Of a stretch of DNA of 64,000 bases, positions 16,249-23,657 are shown piece by piece. This DNA comes from an uncultured Muribaculaceae bacterium (GTDB lineage: Bacteria > Bacteroidota > Bacteroidia > Bacteroidales > Muribaculaceae). Location of the stretch: positions 186,001 through 250,000 of the forward strand of contig CAJTQV010000002.1 in assembly GCA_910578385.1 (NCBI GenBank). Direction: 5' to 3'. A model generated the notes under the pieces. That model saw only the letters and a list, made by a program, of their open reading frames with translations. It ran no database searches and had not been told where the DNA came from. The position numbers were made by a program, and so were the translations under genes. How positions within the stretch are numbered: position 1 is the first letter of the stretch; each line of letters begins with the position of its first letter.

Positions 16249-16467
16249 TTATTTGATTCTGCGGATTATGGAATTCTCGGTACCAGTATTGTCGTATGTG
16301 AATTCGAGATTCTCCTTGCCCAGTATGCTCACGGTCTTCTTGATGTTGGAGATTGAGCAGTACTTGAATGGTACGATAAGAATCTCATTCACCATTAGTT
16401 CGCGTAACTCTCTTGCGAGGACTCCTCGGGAATTCATTGTTCGGATTTTGTCTATTGCTTTTTCCAT
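16249..16467 (-). CDS. First gene of the early operon, hypothetical
   Basis: A 72-residue protein (MEKAIDKIRTMNSRGVLARE, LRELMVNEILIVP, FKYCSISNIKKTVSIL). The pattern of a short helix, then (R)EL.V.E.L.VP...CS.SN(I/V)+ resembles the first small gene of lytic operons in Bacteroides prophages. It lies just downstream of the early promoter at 16508-16538, divergent from the repressor. Function unknown. Confidence 0.65.
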   Translation of the reverse strand: MEKAIDKIRTMNSRGVLARELRELMVNEILIVPFKYCSISNIKKTVSILGKENLEFTYDNTGTENSIIRRIK

Positions 16468-16507
16468 AACTTTTGGTTAAATTTGCGGTTACATCGGTAA
16501 CTCGGTG

Positions 16508-16538
16508 CAAAGTTAAGTCAATTGTTTTAAACATTCAA
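16508..16538 (-). promoter_or_regulatory. Early (lytic) promoter of the prophage
   Basis: On the minus strand a Bacteroidota-type promoter is visible: -33 TTG (16536-16538), a 20-bp spacer, and -7 TAACTTTG (16508-16515). It would drive the small early genes from 16467 leftward to the tRNA. The spacer contains one arm of the CAATTG dyad described next. Confidence 0.65.
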
Positions 16539-16585
16539 GCAATTGACGTAATTTCTTATCACAATTAATATTTTTTAACAATTGA
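16517..16585. promoter_or_regulatory. Candidate repressor operators (CAATTG dyads)
   Basis: GTCAATTG at 16517-16524 and CAATTGAC at 16540-16547 form a perfect inverted repeat with a 15-bp spacer; a third CAATTGA is at 16579-16585, just before the repressor start. They cover the early promoter and the repressor's own upstream region, as lysogeny operators do. Binding is inferred. Confidence 0.55.
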
Positions 16586-16589
16586 TGAT

Positions 16590-17051
16590 ATGAGTGAAAC
16601 TATAAATGACCGTATTCAATATCTCGTCGATACAAAATTCAATAAAAATAAATCGGCATTTGCAAGGGCTGTCGGTTTGTCAGAGGCCGGTATGTCAAGC
16701 TATTTGGGAACCCAAAGAAGGAGCAAACCAAACGTAGACATGGTGTCTAAAATCATAAAAGCTCTTAACGTTGATGCACGTTGGCTGCTGTTAGGGGATA
16801 ATACACCGCGCGGAGACCATTACGAGCAGCATGGAGACCATACGGTGATGGCCAAGAAGATTCAGACTCTTAATCTGGACACTCGCAAGACTCTCGAATT
16901 GGAAGAGACTGAATATGTCGAACTGCCAACTGAAAATCATAAGGACAAGAAGCCCTCGTATGAAGAGTTGGAAACAGAGAATTCTAAGCTCAAGGATCAA
17001 CTTCTTGAGGCAAAAAGCAGAATCATCGAATTAATGGATGAAAGAAAATGA
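16590..17051 (+). CDS. XRE-family lysogeny repressor
   Basis: A 153-residue protein with an N-terminal XRE/CI-type helix-turn-helix: KNKSAFARAVGLSEAGMSSY near residues 19-38, then PNVDMVSKIIKALNVDARWLL near 47-67. The C-terminal part (about 120-150) is a Glu/Lys-rich coiled coil rather than the S24-type protease domain, so induction would not go through RecA-stimulated self-cleavage. It is divergent from the lytic operon across the operator region and overlaps the next gene by ATGA (17048-17051). Confidence 0.85.
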   Translation: MSETINDRIQYLVDTKFNKNKSAFARAVGLSEAGMSSYLGTQRRSKPNVDMVSKIIKALNVDARWLLLGDNTPRGDHYEQHGDHTVMAKKIQTLNLDTRKTLELEETEYVELPTENHKDKKPSYEELETENSKLKDQLLEAKSRIIELMDERK

Positions 17052-17677
17052 TTGGATATACAATAGGCTGTATAATTTCAGCTTTACTGCTTTCTAAGTA
17101 CACCAGAGGACGAAAGCTAACATATCAAATAACACTCTGGATTGGGATGGGAGCCATATGCATCCTGTCTCTTTGGTTAAACCTTGGATGGTGGAATATA
17201 ATTTCTATGCCAGCCATGTCCTCAGTTATAGCATTTATTTCTCTGTTAATAAATCCCTATACCCCAAATGAAGTTATTAACAATTCTGCTTATTCAGATA
17301 TTATTAGCGAAGATTTCTACACCACAATCAAATCCGGCGAAATTATAGGGCAAAGAAAAGCAATTGGTTTCAAACAAGAATATGACGAGTTGTTACTAAG
17401 AACTCTTTTATCCTTTACATCTGACAAAAAGGACGCAATAGAAATTGCAAACCATCTGTATACTAAAATACACTATCCAGTCAGCCAGATTAACAAAGAC
17501 ATATTAGAACAACATGTCGTTTATTCAATCGAAAAAACTGTTAGCAAATCCCCTTATCTTCTCCGGTGTTATCAGAGTTATCCCGAAATTAAGGGAGCAG
17601 TATTCAATATATGGCTGAGCCAATTAACAGTCCATGAAAAAGCTACTAAGGAATTAGAACTCCTGCAAAGCAAATAA
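17048..17677 (+). CDS. Membrane protein coupled to the repressor (unknown)
   Basis: A 209-residue protein with an N-terminal hydrophobic segment (about 1-17), a second near 28-44 (ITLWIGMGAICILSLWL) and a third near 46-68, followed by a ~140-residue soluble helical domain. It is noticeably AT-rich compared with its neighbours. Its ATG overlaps the repressor stop, so it is expressed in the lysogen. Position and form suit a lysogenic-conversion or superinfection-exclusion function, which is inference; I recognise no family. Confidence 0.65.
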   Translation: MIGYTIGCIISALLLSKYTRGRKLTYQITLWIGMGAICILSLWLNLGWWNIISMPAMSSVIAFISLLINPYTPNEVINNSAYSDIISEDFYTTIKSGEIIGQRKAIGFKQEYDELLLRTLLSFTSDKKDAIEIANHLYTKIHYPVSQINKDILEQHVVYSIEKTVSKSPYLLRCYQSYPEIKGAVFNIWLSQLTVHEKATKELELLQSK

Positions 17678-17684
17678 ATCACCT

Positions 17685-17774
17685 CTGACAGCCTTTCGAC
17701 CCCTCGAACAGAACTACACCACCGAGACCCCAAAGCCGTCATAGCGGCCTTAAAATCGCTTACAGAGGCATGAT
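17685..17774. repeat. Repeat B, copy 1, before an accessory gene
   Basis: About 90 bp running from CTGACAGCC to CAGAGGCATGAT. The last ~35 bp (AGCGGCCTTAAAATC, then CAGAGGCATGAT) are nearly identical to the copy at 18324-18417. It ends 36 bp before the start of the + strand accessory gene at 17811. Confidence 0.75.
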
Positions 17775-17810
17775 ATGAGCAACAACATGAATTAATTTAA
17801 ATAATCTGAT

Positions 17811-18047
17811 ATGAAACAAGAAGAACTTGACGAACTCAAAAATAAATGGCTTTCGGGATTTCCGCACAGTGCGCACCCTATTGATGAGCGCAGGTTCATC
17901 AAATATGCAATCGCAATGGCGAGAGAAAATCGTTCCCTCAATCATGACGAGCTGACAGCGAGGGGATTTTCTGCTGATGAAATCAATAGCCTACAGCTGA
18001 AGTACGAGTTTCTCCGCGAAGTTCTTTTAGTGCTTGACGACCGATAA
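17811..18047 (+). CDS. Accessory prophage protein, hypothetical
   Basis: A 78-residue soluble helical protein (MKQEELDELKNKWLSGFPHS, later NHDELTARGFSADEINSLQL). The segment DELTARGFSADEIN could be a short HTH-like pair of helices. It is preceded by repeat B copy 1 and overlaps by 65 bp, tail to tail, the minus-strand frame 17983-18237. Function unknown. Confidence 0.6.
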   Translation: MKQEELDELKNKWLSGFPHSAHPIDERRFIKYAIAMARENRSLNHDELTARGFSADEINSLQLKYEFLREVLLVLDDR

Positions 18048-18237
18048 GAATGCTTCTGATGGCCAGAGATGCCTCCTCCGCCTCTTCTTTCGACGAGAAC
18101 AAATTACAGGAGCCTGCAAGAAATTTGATTGCAAACTCTCTTTCCCGCTTCCATGTTTGACAAAATGACTCGACACGTTCCGGGAGGAAATCACCCTCCC
18201 GGAGATACCACAAGGTTTGAACGCTATTTATTTCCAT
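17983..18237 (-). CDS. Accessory prophage protein, hypothetical (minus strand)
   Basis: An 84-residue frame (MEINSVQTLWYLREGDFLPE, KREREFAIKFLAGSCNLFSS). It overlaps the + strand gene 17811-18047 at the 3' end, but a good -7 element (TAACTTTG on the minus strand, read from 18242-18249) lies just before its ATG, and the adjacent unit has the same arrangement, which supports it. A nearly leaderless transcript would follow. Function unknown. Confidence 0.5.
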   Translation of the reverse strand: MEINSVQTLWYLREGDFLPERVESFCQTWKREREFAIKFLAGSCNLFSSKEEAEEASLAIRSILIGRQALKELRGETRTSAVGY

Positions 18238-18265
18238 GCGGCAAAGTTACACGCCGAATGTTATA

Positions 18266-18327
18266 ACCGAACTTTAACTTTTGAATTATGGACAGAACTT
18301 TCCCTTTGGGCGACACAGACCCGCTGA
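18266..18327. repeat. Repeat A, copy 1 (divergent promoter plus gene start)
   Basis: A 62-bp sequence matching 19044-19105 at 57 of 62 positions. It includes the upstream TTTAACTTTTGAATT stretch and the first 13 codons of a + strand gene. It is 51 bp from the start of the minus-strand gene to the + strand ATG in both copies. Confidence 0.85.
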
Positions 18328-18350
18328 CAGCCCTTAGACCCCTCAAATGA
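18288..18350 (+). pseudogene. Remnant of a 19066-19413-type gene
   Basis: The frame MDRTFPLGDTDPLTALRPLK stops after 20 codons. Its first 13 codons match the start of the intact 115-residue gene at 19066 (MDGTFPWGDSDPL), then the sequence switches into repeat B copy 2. The ancestral gene body appears to have been replaced by the next cassette. Confidence 0.65.
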
Positions 18351-18417
18351 TTAAACCATACCACTGAGGCCCCGGAAGCCGCCAGAGCGGCCTTAAAATC
18401 ACTCACAGAGGCATGAT
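18324..18417. repeat. Repeat B, copy 2
   Basis: Begins at CTGACAG, overlapping the end of repeat A copy 1, and ends with CAGAGGCATGAT 17 bp before the + strand gene at 18435. It includes an AAGCCGCCAGAGCGGCCTT hairpin-like element shared, with changes, by copy 1. A weaker similarity lies before the integrase (19500-19540). Confidence 0.75.
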
Positions 18418-18434
18418 TCAAATACAACTGCGAA

Positions 18435-18845
18435 ATGGAACTGAAAGAATTTATTAAAACCGCCATCGCGGACATTACGGAGGCAATTGTGGAATTGCAG
18501 ACAGAACTCGACAACGGTGCCATTATCAATCCCACGTTGCCAAATGCAATCGCTACAAAAACTCTGACCATCAACAACGAGATAAGACCCATTGAGCATC
18601 TCGCGTTCGATGTTGCCGTAACCGCAACCGATGCGTCAGACATCAAGGGCGGTGCCAAGGCAGGAATATCCATCTTTGGGGCTAAGGTCGGAGGCGGTGC
18701 CAGCGCACAGACCGAAAATGTCTCAAGACTGACATTCTCAGTACCTGTCGTATATCCGTCAACCCATGTTGATACACCCAAAGAAATCTCTTATGCCAAA
18801 CATCGTGAGACCCTCCGAAAGCATTACCCACGGAATGAGGAATGA
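18435..18845 (+). CDS. Trypco2-like small protein (possible conflict-system component)
   Basis: A 136-residue protein: an N-terminal helix (LKEFIKTAIADITEAIVELQ), a middle beta part (LAFDVAVTATDASDIKGGAK), a Gly/Ala-rich turn (GISIFGAKVGGGASAQTENV) and a final strand (SRLTFSVPVVYPST). This order resembles proteins with the trypsin-co-occurring domain 2 and related small proteins linked to bacterial conflict systems. No trypsin-like or other effector is adjacent, so the assignment and any defence role are inference. It lies in the lysogen-expressed accessory region and overlaps the minus-strand gene at 18824 by 22 bp. Confidence 0.6.
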   Translation: MELKEFIKTAIADITEAIVELQTELDNGAIINPTLPNAIATKTLTINNEIRPIEHLAFDVAVTATDASDIKGGAKAGISIFGAKVGGGASAQTENVSRLTFSVPVVYPSTHVDTPKEISYAKHRETLRKHYPRNEE

Positions 18846-19015
18846 TACCAGTTCTCAAACTCTTCCCCAAACAATCCTGTCAAGATACCGAACGCCGCGT
18901 CTGTCTGCGCTTTTGCATCGAAAGCATAGTCGAATTTATTCATGTAAATCCTGAACAAACGCGAATACAGGCGGCGGTAACGCCATCGACGGAAACTTTT
19001 AAAAATCTTTTTCAT
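18824..19015 (-). CDS. Small basic prophage protein
   Basis: A 63-residue protein starting MKKIFKSFRRWRYRRLYSRL and continuing FRIYMNKFDYAFDAKAQTDA. I recall similar short proteins with RRWRYRRLY..LF near integrase genes of Bacteroides elements. A -7 element TACATTTG on the minus strand (from about 19021-19028) lies directly upstream. It overlaps the + strand gene tail to tail by 22 bp. Function unknown. Confidence 0.65.
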   Translation of the reverse strand: MKKIFKSFRRWRYRRLYSRLFRIYMNKFDYAFDAKAQTDAAFGILTGLFGEEFENWYHSSFRG

Positions 19016-19043
19016 GGCGCAAATGTAGCGCGGAAAAATCGAA

Positions 19044-19105
19044 ACCGAACTTTAACTTTTGAATTATGGACGGAACTTTTCCCTGGGGCGACTCAGACCC
19101 GCTGA
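19044..19105. repeat. Repeat A, copy 2
   Basis: A 62-bp match to 18266-18327 with five differences. Here it leads into the intact + strand gene at 19066. It lies between divergent genes 51 bp apart, as in copy 1. Confidence 0.85.
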
Positions 19106-19413
19106 TGGATGAACTTAAGGCGGCAGCCTTCGAGTATCTTCTGCTCAACCCCGGAAGCGAATTCGGCGACTGGCAACAGGGACTCATTGAGCAATACCCG
19201 GCAGAGGTGGTTGACGCGCTCGGCCCGGACCCAGCCGAGGTATATTCAGACCTCGCCGACCTTTGGGAAAGAGAATATCTTGACCCAAATACCGGAATAG
19301 AACAGATATTCAGCGAATGGGCCGAGAGCTTCATGACAGACGCTTCGGTCGGGATATATTACCATCTCGTGGACGCGTGCCGCAAGCAGGAAAAGATGAA
19401 CCAGCCGCTTTAA
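19066..19413 (+). CDS. Acidic prophage protein, hypothetical
   Basis: A 115-residue acidic protein (MDGTFPWGDSDPLMDELKAA, then WQQGLIEQYPAEVVDALGPD and a C-terminal YYHLVDACRKQ). The LIEQYPAEVVDALG core is a pattern I associate with small proteins encoded next to integrases in Bacteroides elements. It starts inside repeat A copy 2 and a truncated paralogue sits at 18288. Function unknown. Confidence 0.65.
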   Translation: MDGTFPWGDSDPLMDELKAAAFEYLLLNPGSEFGDWQQGLIEQYPAEVVDALGPDPAEVYSDLADLWEREYLDPNTGIEQIFSEWAESFMTDASVGIYYHLVDACRKQEKMNQPL

Positions 19414-19555
19414 GAGCCGCGAATCACCCGAAATCTCAAAATTTCGATTCTATCGGCCTCAAATTTTCAAAATGACCAATCCCTCATGAAGAATATTTAA
19501 AGCGACACAAGAGGCAAAAGAATCGCTCACAAGGGCATTTTTAAAACCAATTCAG

Positions 19556-20803
19556 ATGAAACCGATAAAGCGAACATACAGATATTCGATACGGGCGACC
19601 AACGGCGAGCTGCGCCTGACGGTGCGCTGGAACTGCAACCGGGTCGTGTTGCCGACGCGGCACCGGGTGAAGCCGGAAATGTTCTCGGAGGGGAGATGCG
19701 TGCGTTCATCGTTCCACAACAAGATTCCGGCCGCAGTCATCAACCGTGACCTCGAAGCGATGGAAAACAAACTTGACGAAATTTTCTACAAAGCCGAGTA
19801 CGAGGAGCGGGAACTTACCCCGGAGCTGCTGAAGGCGCAGATGTCGGGAGACAAGGGGCAGCCAGACTTTTGGAAAACGCTTGATGCGTTCGTCATCGAG
19901 GGCGAGAAGCAGCATCAGTGGGCATTCAACACCGTCAAGTCGGTCAGGCAGGTGCTGAAGCTACTGAAGAAGTTCGACAGTGACCTCACATTCTCGACAC
20001 TGACCGCGGGCAAACTTGAGAAGTTTGTGATATACCAACAGACACACAAACTCCATGAGCGCAAATGGAAGAACGAGCTGCAGCAGGGATATTCCAACAC
20101 GACAATCATCAAAAACTGCCGCGTGGTGCGATGGATGCTCCGCTGGGCGGCCGGCAAGGGTTATATTTCGTCGGACGTGGAAAGATTGTTCTCTCCGTCG
20201 CTGAAGACAATCGACAGACCGGTGATATTCCTGAAATGGCCGGAACTGATGCGGATGCTTGAACTTGACCTGTCGGAAGACAGGCTCCTCGACGAAGCCC
20301 GCGACTTTTTCTGCTTCTGTTGCTTCACGTCGCTGAGGTTCTCCGACGCGTCAGCATTGAAGACTTTTCAGGTCAAGGAAGACTGCATAGAGGTCCTGAC
20401 ACAGAAGACCGGGCGGCTTCTGAGAATCGAACTCAACAAGTATTCCCGCGCCATCCTTGCCAAGCATCAGGGGAAGCATGGGGAACATGCACTTCCGCAA
20501 GTGTCGGTCAGCAAACTTAACTATCGGATTGCCAAAGTCGGCAAGCTTGCCGAAATCACCGAGCCGGTGACCATGGCGAGGTACTACGGCGGAAACCGCG
20601 TGGTGAAAACCGAGCCGAAATACAAGTTCCTCACCTCCCACTGCGGGCGACGGACTTTCATCTGCAACGCGCTTGCGATGGGAATCGCCCCGAACGTCGT
20701 GATGAAATGGACCGGCCACAGCGAGTATTCCGCGATGAAGCCCTACATCGACATCGCCGACGAGATCAAATCGAGCGCGATGAGCAAGTTCGACGAGCGT
20801 TGA
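19556..20803 (+). CDS. Tyrosine recombinase (prophage integrase)
   Basis: A 415-residue Bacteroidetes-type integrase: N-terminal arm-binding part, SAM-like core-binding domain at about 105-205, catalytic domain from about 225. Catalytic residues visible are Arg261 (SLRFSDASAL), His362-x-x-Arg365 (SHCGRRTF), His388 (TGHSE) and Tyr397 (MKPYIDI). It carries out site-specific integration and, with an excisionase, excision. It lies at the right end of the prophage, reading outward, and is preceded by weak repeat B-like sequence. Confidence 0.93.
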   Translation: MKPIKRTYRYSIRATNGELRLTVRWNCNRVVLPTRHRVKPEMFSEGRCVRSSFHNKIPAAVINRDLEAMENKLDEIFYKAEYEERELTPELLKAQMSGDKGQPDFWKTLDAFVIEGEKQHQWAFNTVKSVRQVLKLLKKFDSDLTFSTLTAGKLEKFVIYQQTHKLHERKWKNELQQGYSNTTIIKNCRVVRWMLRWAAGKGYISSDVERLFSPSLKTIDRPVIFLKWPELMRMLELDLSEDRLLDEARDFFCFCCFTSLRFSDASALKTFQVKEDCIEVLTQKTGRLLRIELNKYSRAILAKHQGKHGEHALPQVSVSKLNYRIAKVGKLAEITEPVTMARYYGGNRVVKTEPKYKFLTSHCGRRTFICNALAMGIAPNVVMKWTGHSEYSAMKPYIDIADEIKSSAMSKFDER

Positions 20804-20953
20804 AACTGCGATTTTGGTGCGAAAACGGGTGCGGATTCCATGGTGTTCCATAGTGTTGTACGTTGATTCATGGTGATACCGACACACCGACAAAACGACA
20901 TCAAATCATTTTATATTCAGATATTTAAAATATCAACATACTGACAGACAACA

Positions 20954-20982
20954 GGAAAGGCTGCGACGGGCGCAGCCTTTCC
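20954..20982 (+). terminator. Strong hairpin downstream of the integrase
   Basis: A perfect 12-bp stem (GGAAAGGCTGCG at 20954-20965 with its complement at 20971-20982) and a 5-nt loop. No T run follows, so it may be a terminator of a weaker type or part of the attachment region. It is 150 bp past the integrase stop. Confidence 0.5.
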
Positions 20983-21368
20983 ACGATTCCACTATAAACT
21001 ATATCTAACTAAACTTTACACATTCAGACATTCTCACGAATCTCTGAACGTTCTATCCATATTGCTTTGTACCTCTAAAACGCTCTCCGGCGGTAGGGGT
21101 TGAATGATTTTACTATATTTGCCCTGTTTTAATGTTTCTTTACGGTTCAGGTCTATTTCCGCCCCGGTTTTAACACTTTCGCGTCATATAAGGATGTATG
21201 TCGGAGTATTATTGACTGTTTTCCGAACGAATGCACTTGATTGCCTCCGATGCAAAACTTATGGCGGTTTTCTAAAGGATTCACGTGGCAGATTGCGGTT
21301 TTGCACGCGTTACAGGCGTGAATTTCACGATTATTTGCCTCGGATTTTCTTGTTTCGAGTTGATTTGT

Positions 21369-21376
21369 TATCTTTG
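21369..21376 (+). promoter_or_regulatory. -7 element upstream of tex
   Basis: TATCTTTG, a match to the Bacteroidota -7 consensus TAnnTTTG, 62 bp before the tex ATG. A -33 match is less clear (TTTTC about 20 bp upstream). Confidence 0.5.
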
Positions 21377-21438
21377 TAGCAGATTTCCTGTGCCGACACG
21401 TTATATAGGTACAGGTTCTTTTGGAATTGTTAGTCTAT

Positions 21439-23592
21439 ATGCATGATATTATAAGGGATGTGGCCGACAGACTCGGTCTTCCCCCAAGGGGTGTGGAGGC
21501 GACCGTCCAGTTGCTTGACGACGGCGCCACCGTGCCGTTCATCAGCCGTTACCGCAAGGAACGGACCGGCGCGCTCGATGAAGTGGCCATACGTGATATT
21601 GAATCGACCGTCAAGTCGGTGCGTGAACTTTACGCCCGTCGTGACTTTGTGAGAAATGCCATTTTTGAGGCCGGGGCACTGACTCCCGCTATCGAAGCCC
21701 GGCTTGCCGAAGCGGTCACGATGACCGACGTGGAGGATATTTATGCACCGTTCAAGCCAAAGAAACGTACACGCGGCACCATGGCCCGCGACAAGGGCCT
21801 GGAACCGCTTGCTAAAATCATTATGGCGGCTCGCTCTCCGGAGTGTTTCGAGGCCGCCGGACGCTTTGTCGGCAAGAATGGCGTGGCCTCGACCGAGGAT
21901 GCTCTTGCCGGTGCGAGCGACATTATTGCGGAGTGGGCTTCGGAAAATTCACGGTTACGCAACATGACCCGAAACTCCTACCGCCGTGGCGGACGGATTG
22001 TCTGCACTCCGGCCAAGGAGAAGGATGCCGAACTCGCGGCCTCCCCTTTCGCCCAGTATGCAGGTTTCTCGCAGAGCGTGCGCCGCATGTCGTCGCACCA
22101 GTATCTCGCCCTGCGCCGAGCCGAGCATGAAGGTCTTCTGAAGGTGAAGTATGAGCTCGACAGCACAAACGGATCTATCGAGGAGGCTCTCGCCGATGCT
22201 TTCATGCCCAGACAGGCTGCTGGTGAATGCGCTCTTGTAATTGCCGGAGCCGTGGCCGACGCATCGAAACGTCTCATCCGTCCCTCGGTCGAGACCGAGG
22301 TCTCAGCCTCGCTCAAGGAGGAGGCCGACCGGGTGGCGATTGACATTTTCAGCGACAACCTGCGTCAGCTTCTCTTGGCATCGCCTCTCAAAGGTCGCCG
22401 TGTGCTGGCAATCGACCCTGGCTTCAGAACCGGTTGCAAGGTCGTAGCACTTGACGAACAGGGAACACTCCTTGACAACAGCGTGATCTATCCGGCCGTA
22501 CCTCACAACGACATAGAAGGCTCACGCGCCACTCTCGACGACATGATTACCCGCCACCGCCTCGATGCCATAGCCCTCGGCAACGGCACAGCCTCGCGCG
22601 AGACGGAGCGCTTCCTCAAAGAGAGCGGATTGATTGACCCGAACGCAATCTTCGTGGTCAGCGAGGATGGTGCCTCGGTCTATTCAGCCTCGGAACTTGC
22701 ACGTCGTGAGTTTCCAGACAAGGATGTCACCGTGCGCGGTGCCGTGTCAATCGGTCGCCGTCTGATTGACCCGCTCGCCGAACTCGTCAAGATCGACCCG
22801 AAATCAATCGGCGTGGGCCAGTACCAGCACGACGTAGACCAGACCAAGCTCAAGAACGCGCTCGACTACACCGTGATGAGTTGCGTGAATGCCGTCGGGG
22901 TCGATGTCAACACCGCCTCGGAAAGTCTGCTTCAATATGTATCGGGCATCGGACCCGCTCTCGCCGCGAACATCGTGGCCTACCGCACTGCTAACGGTCC
23001 CTTCCGCTCACGTCGCGAACTGATGAAGGTTCCCCGCCTCGGAGGCAAGGCATTCGAGCAGTGCGCCGGATTCCTGCGGGTGACCGACGGTGAGGAACCA
23101 CTCGACAACACCGGTATACACCCCGAGAGCTACCCTCTCGTAGAGGCCATGGCTGAATCGGTAGGAGCCACAGCCGCCGACATGCCCGCCAACCATGAGC
23201 TTCTTGACAGCATCGATGTCAACATGCTTGCCGACAACGGTGTGGGAGGCTTCGAGACCATGTGCGACATAATCGAGGAACTTCACAAACCGGGACGCGA
23301 CCCGCGTCAGGATGACGCTTCCGACGCATTCGTGCCGGCAATCGACTCATACGAACAGCTCTGGATCGGCCAGATTCTGCCCGGCGTGGTCAACAACATC
23401 ACTGCATTCGGCGCATTCGTGGATCTCGGCATAAAGGAGAACGGACTGCTGCACATCTCCAAAATCTCACGCCGTCGCCTCAACGCGGTGTCGGACGTGC
23501 TTCATTTAGGACAAAAAGTAGAGGTCGAAGTCATAGACCTCGACCCCTCACGCGGACGCATAAGCCTCGCGCTTGTGAATCCGGTAGTTTAA
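21439..23592 (+). CDS. tex: Tex family RNA-binding transcription accessory protein
   Basis: A 717-residue Tex protein: N-terminal helical HTH part, YqgF/RNase H-like domain near 325-450 (RRVLAIDPGFRTGCKVVALD), helix-hairpin-helix motifs near 500-560 (YVSGIGPALAANIVAYR) and a C-terminal S1 domain near 640-710 (GVVNNITAFGAFVDLGIKEN). Tex binds nucleic acid and associates with transcription; a spt6-like role is known from other bacteria. The ATG at 21439 gives the family N-terminus MHDIIRDVADRL; an upstream TTG is not preferred. First chromosomal gene right of the prophage. Confidence 0.95.
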   Translation: MHDIIRDVADRLGLPPRGVEATVQLLDDGATVPFISRYRKERTGALDEVAIRDIESTVKSVRELYARRDFVRNAIFEAGALTPAIEARLAEAVTMTDVEDIYAPFKPKKRTRGTMARDKGLEPLAKIIMAARSPECFEAAGRFVGKNGVASTEDALAGASDIIAEWASENSRLRNMTRNSYRRGGRIVCTPAKEKDAELAASPFAQYAGFSQSVRRMSSHQYLALRRAEHEGLLKVKYELDSTNGSIEEALADAFMPRQAAGECALVIAGAVADASKRLIRPSVETEVSASLKEEADRVAIDIFSDNLRQLLLASPLKGRRVLAIDPGFRTGCKVVALDEQGTLLDNSVIYPAVPHNDIEGSRATLDDMITRHRLDAIALGNGTASRETERFLKESGLIDPNAIFVVSEDGASVYSASELARREFPDKDVTVRGAVSIGRRLIDPLAELVKIDPKSIGVGQYQHDVDQTKLKNALDYTVMSCVNAVGVDVNTASESLLQYVSGIGPALAANIVAYRTANGPFRSRRELMKVPRLGGKAFEQCAGFLRVTDGEEPLDNTGIHPESYPLVEAMAESVGATAADMPANHELLDSIDVNMLADNGVGGFETMCDIIEELHKPGRDPRQDDASDAFVPAIDSYEQLWIGQILPGVVNNITAFGAFVDLGIKENGLLHISKISRRRLNAVSDVLHLGQKVEVEVIDLDPSRGRISLALVNPVV

Positions 23593-23616
23593 GAACTGCC
23601 TGTAATAAACGGCCTC

Positions 23617-23647
23617 GCCCTGAACATGCACCGCGCATGTTCAGGGC
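23617..23647. terminator. Hairpin between convergent tex and ccsBA
   Basis: A perfect 13-bp stem (23617-23629 with 23635-23647, GCCCTGAACATGC) and a 5-nt loop. It lies between two converging genes. T-rich sequence follows only loosely on either strand. Confidence 0.6.
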
Positions 23648-23657
23648 AACGTTGTTT

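Larger units (their letters stand above)
20804..21438. other. Intergenic stretch holding the prophage/chromosome junction
   Basis: About 635 bp without a convincing gene. It contains the hairpin at 20954-20982 and the tex promoter near 21369. The right prophage junction should lie here, but no tRNA gene and no obvious att core can be named from one end alone. A 91-codon frame at 21104 has poor composition and is not accepted. Confidence 0.5.

Noticed and set aside
21104..21379. 91-codon + strand frame between integrase and tex
   Set aside because: Basic, compositionally odd sequence with no domain pattern, overlapping the tex promoter; likely random.
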